Of a stretch of 64,000 bases of DNA, positions 63,226 to 64,000 are shown in pieces. The position numbers and the translations under genes are program-made. This DNA is from Pelodera strongyloides. Taxonomy: Eukaryota > Nematoda > Chromadorea > Rhabditida > Rhabditidae. The DNA lies in the NCBI GenBank assembly GCA_036852015.1, contig JAANDG010000488.1, positions 48,602-112,601 on the forward strand. Direction: 5' to 3'. The notes below the pieces were generated by a model. The model was not told the origin of the DNA and ran no database searches. It saw nothing but the letters and a program-made list of their open reading frames with translations. Position 1 is the first letter of the stretch. Each line of letters begins with the position of its first letter.

Positions 63226-63979
63226 TTAGGGCGCGTTTAAAGGGACAGGCCCACCGATATAAACCTATATTTATTATTTGTTCATAATTCATAAAAAGGA
63301 TATTTATTATAATATATACATACCAAATATTATTCAGTTTCACCATGGGGAAGTTTTTCCCGTGAGCTTTCCTTACAGAAGGTACCGTAGACAGGCCTTG
63401 GGTAAAAGAAAATTAAAACATTTTTAAGGAAGTTAAAACTTGCTATAGTACCGTAGTTGTTTGATTATATTAGTCCTGGTCGAAACACGAGAGAGTAGAT
63501 GAATAAAGAGGCACCAGCCTAGAAACACATATGCACATGAGAGTGCAACAACGAGGCAACCAAGATGAACAAAAAATGCATACACCTTTAAACAAAGATG
63601 AGACTACGGTCCCTTCCGTAAGGAAAGCTCACCGGAAAAACTTCCCCATGGTAAAACTGAATAATATTTAGTATGTATATATTATAATAAAGACCCTTTT
63701 TATGAATTATGGACAAATAATAAATATTGGTTTATATCGGTGGGCCTGACCCTTTAAGGTGGGCGAAAGAAAGAAAAAAAAATCAGTTTTCTGCCGTTCA
63801 GGATGGACGAAAAGAAAAGTTTTAATACTAAGGGAAAATGAAAAAAATACAGTAATTTTTTTCGGGTTTTGTCTGCGTCTTGTTTTTGCATTGTCTATTG
63901 TCTTTCAAAAGTTTTTTCGCCCATCCTGAACGGCCGAAAATTGATATTTTTCTTTCTTCGGTCTTTAACGCGCCCTTAG
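63226..63979. repeat. Inverted-repeat element with TTAGGGCGCG ends, interrupted by a family B MITE
   Basis: Left TTAGGGCGCG, and after the nested element TGGGCGAAAGAAAG; right CTTTCTTCGG..AACGCGCCCTTA. The inner arms GTTCAGGATGGACGAAAAG and CGCCCATCCTGAAC match. Intact length without the insert is about 235 bp. Confidence 0.75.
63237..63757. repeat. TTAA-type MITE, family B, nested
   Basis: TTTAAAGGGACAGGCCCACCGATATAAACC at the left and GGTTTATATCGGTGGGCCTGACCCTTTAA at the right. The inner arms include CCATGGGGAAGTTTTTCC and its partner. Confidence 0.85.
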
Positions 63980-64000
63980 AACGTGGTCTAAATTGATGGT

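Overview
This is nuclear DNA from an animal, most likely a rhabditid-type nematode; no species can be named. The evidence is AT-rich DNA with short coding exons, GT-AG introns whose acceptors are often TTTCAG, an insulin-receptor gene closest in organisation to nematode DAF-2, a small secreted Cys-rich gene resembling the nematode DUF19 (T20D4.11) family, and very many short inverted-repeat transposons. There is no prokaryotic feature, operon of bacterial type or CRISPR array.

Layout, left to right. 281-5254 (+): heat-shock transcription factor, 5' end outside the window. 7441-18688 (-): cyclin of the G/I type, nine exons, converging on HSF. 19785-21828 (-): mitochondrial ribosomal peptidyl-tRNA hydrolase ICT1/mL62. 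22499-24600 (+): decayed LTR retrotransposon. 26850-32162 (-): secreted Cys-rich protein. 33230-33302 (-): tRNA-Lys(UUU). 35373-38672 and 39806-41796 (+): two tandem ABRA/Costars-domain genes with identical exon structure. 44051-47118 (-): core-1 galactosyltransferase (T-synthase)-like type II membrane protein with a changed DxD motif. 54949-63019 (+): insulin/IGF receptor ectodomain (signal peptide, L1, Cys-rich, start of L2), running off the right edge.

All exon joins given were checked by reading frame and splice phase across every junction. The genes do not form one pathway. The only functional link that can be named is that HSF-1 and DAF-2 both act in nematode stress and ageing physiology (established knowledge), and their proximity here need not mean anything.

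The non-coding DNA is dominated by fold-back elements. Several families have ends beginning in TTAA (AAGCGAAATACCGGCCGG ends; AAAGGGACAGGCCCA ends; AAAGGATCGCAGTCACT ends). Two large fold-backs share a CGGCCTTCGGCCGATTGTT core. Four unusual fold-backs are each built from one short word repeated many times (TCCCA, ACTACCCC, GGTCACCAAATGG, GGAACATGTTCC). Nested insertions, one non-LTR tail with a perfect 20-bp target duplication, and one insertion apparently shared by both ABRA copies give a relative history of the locus.
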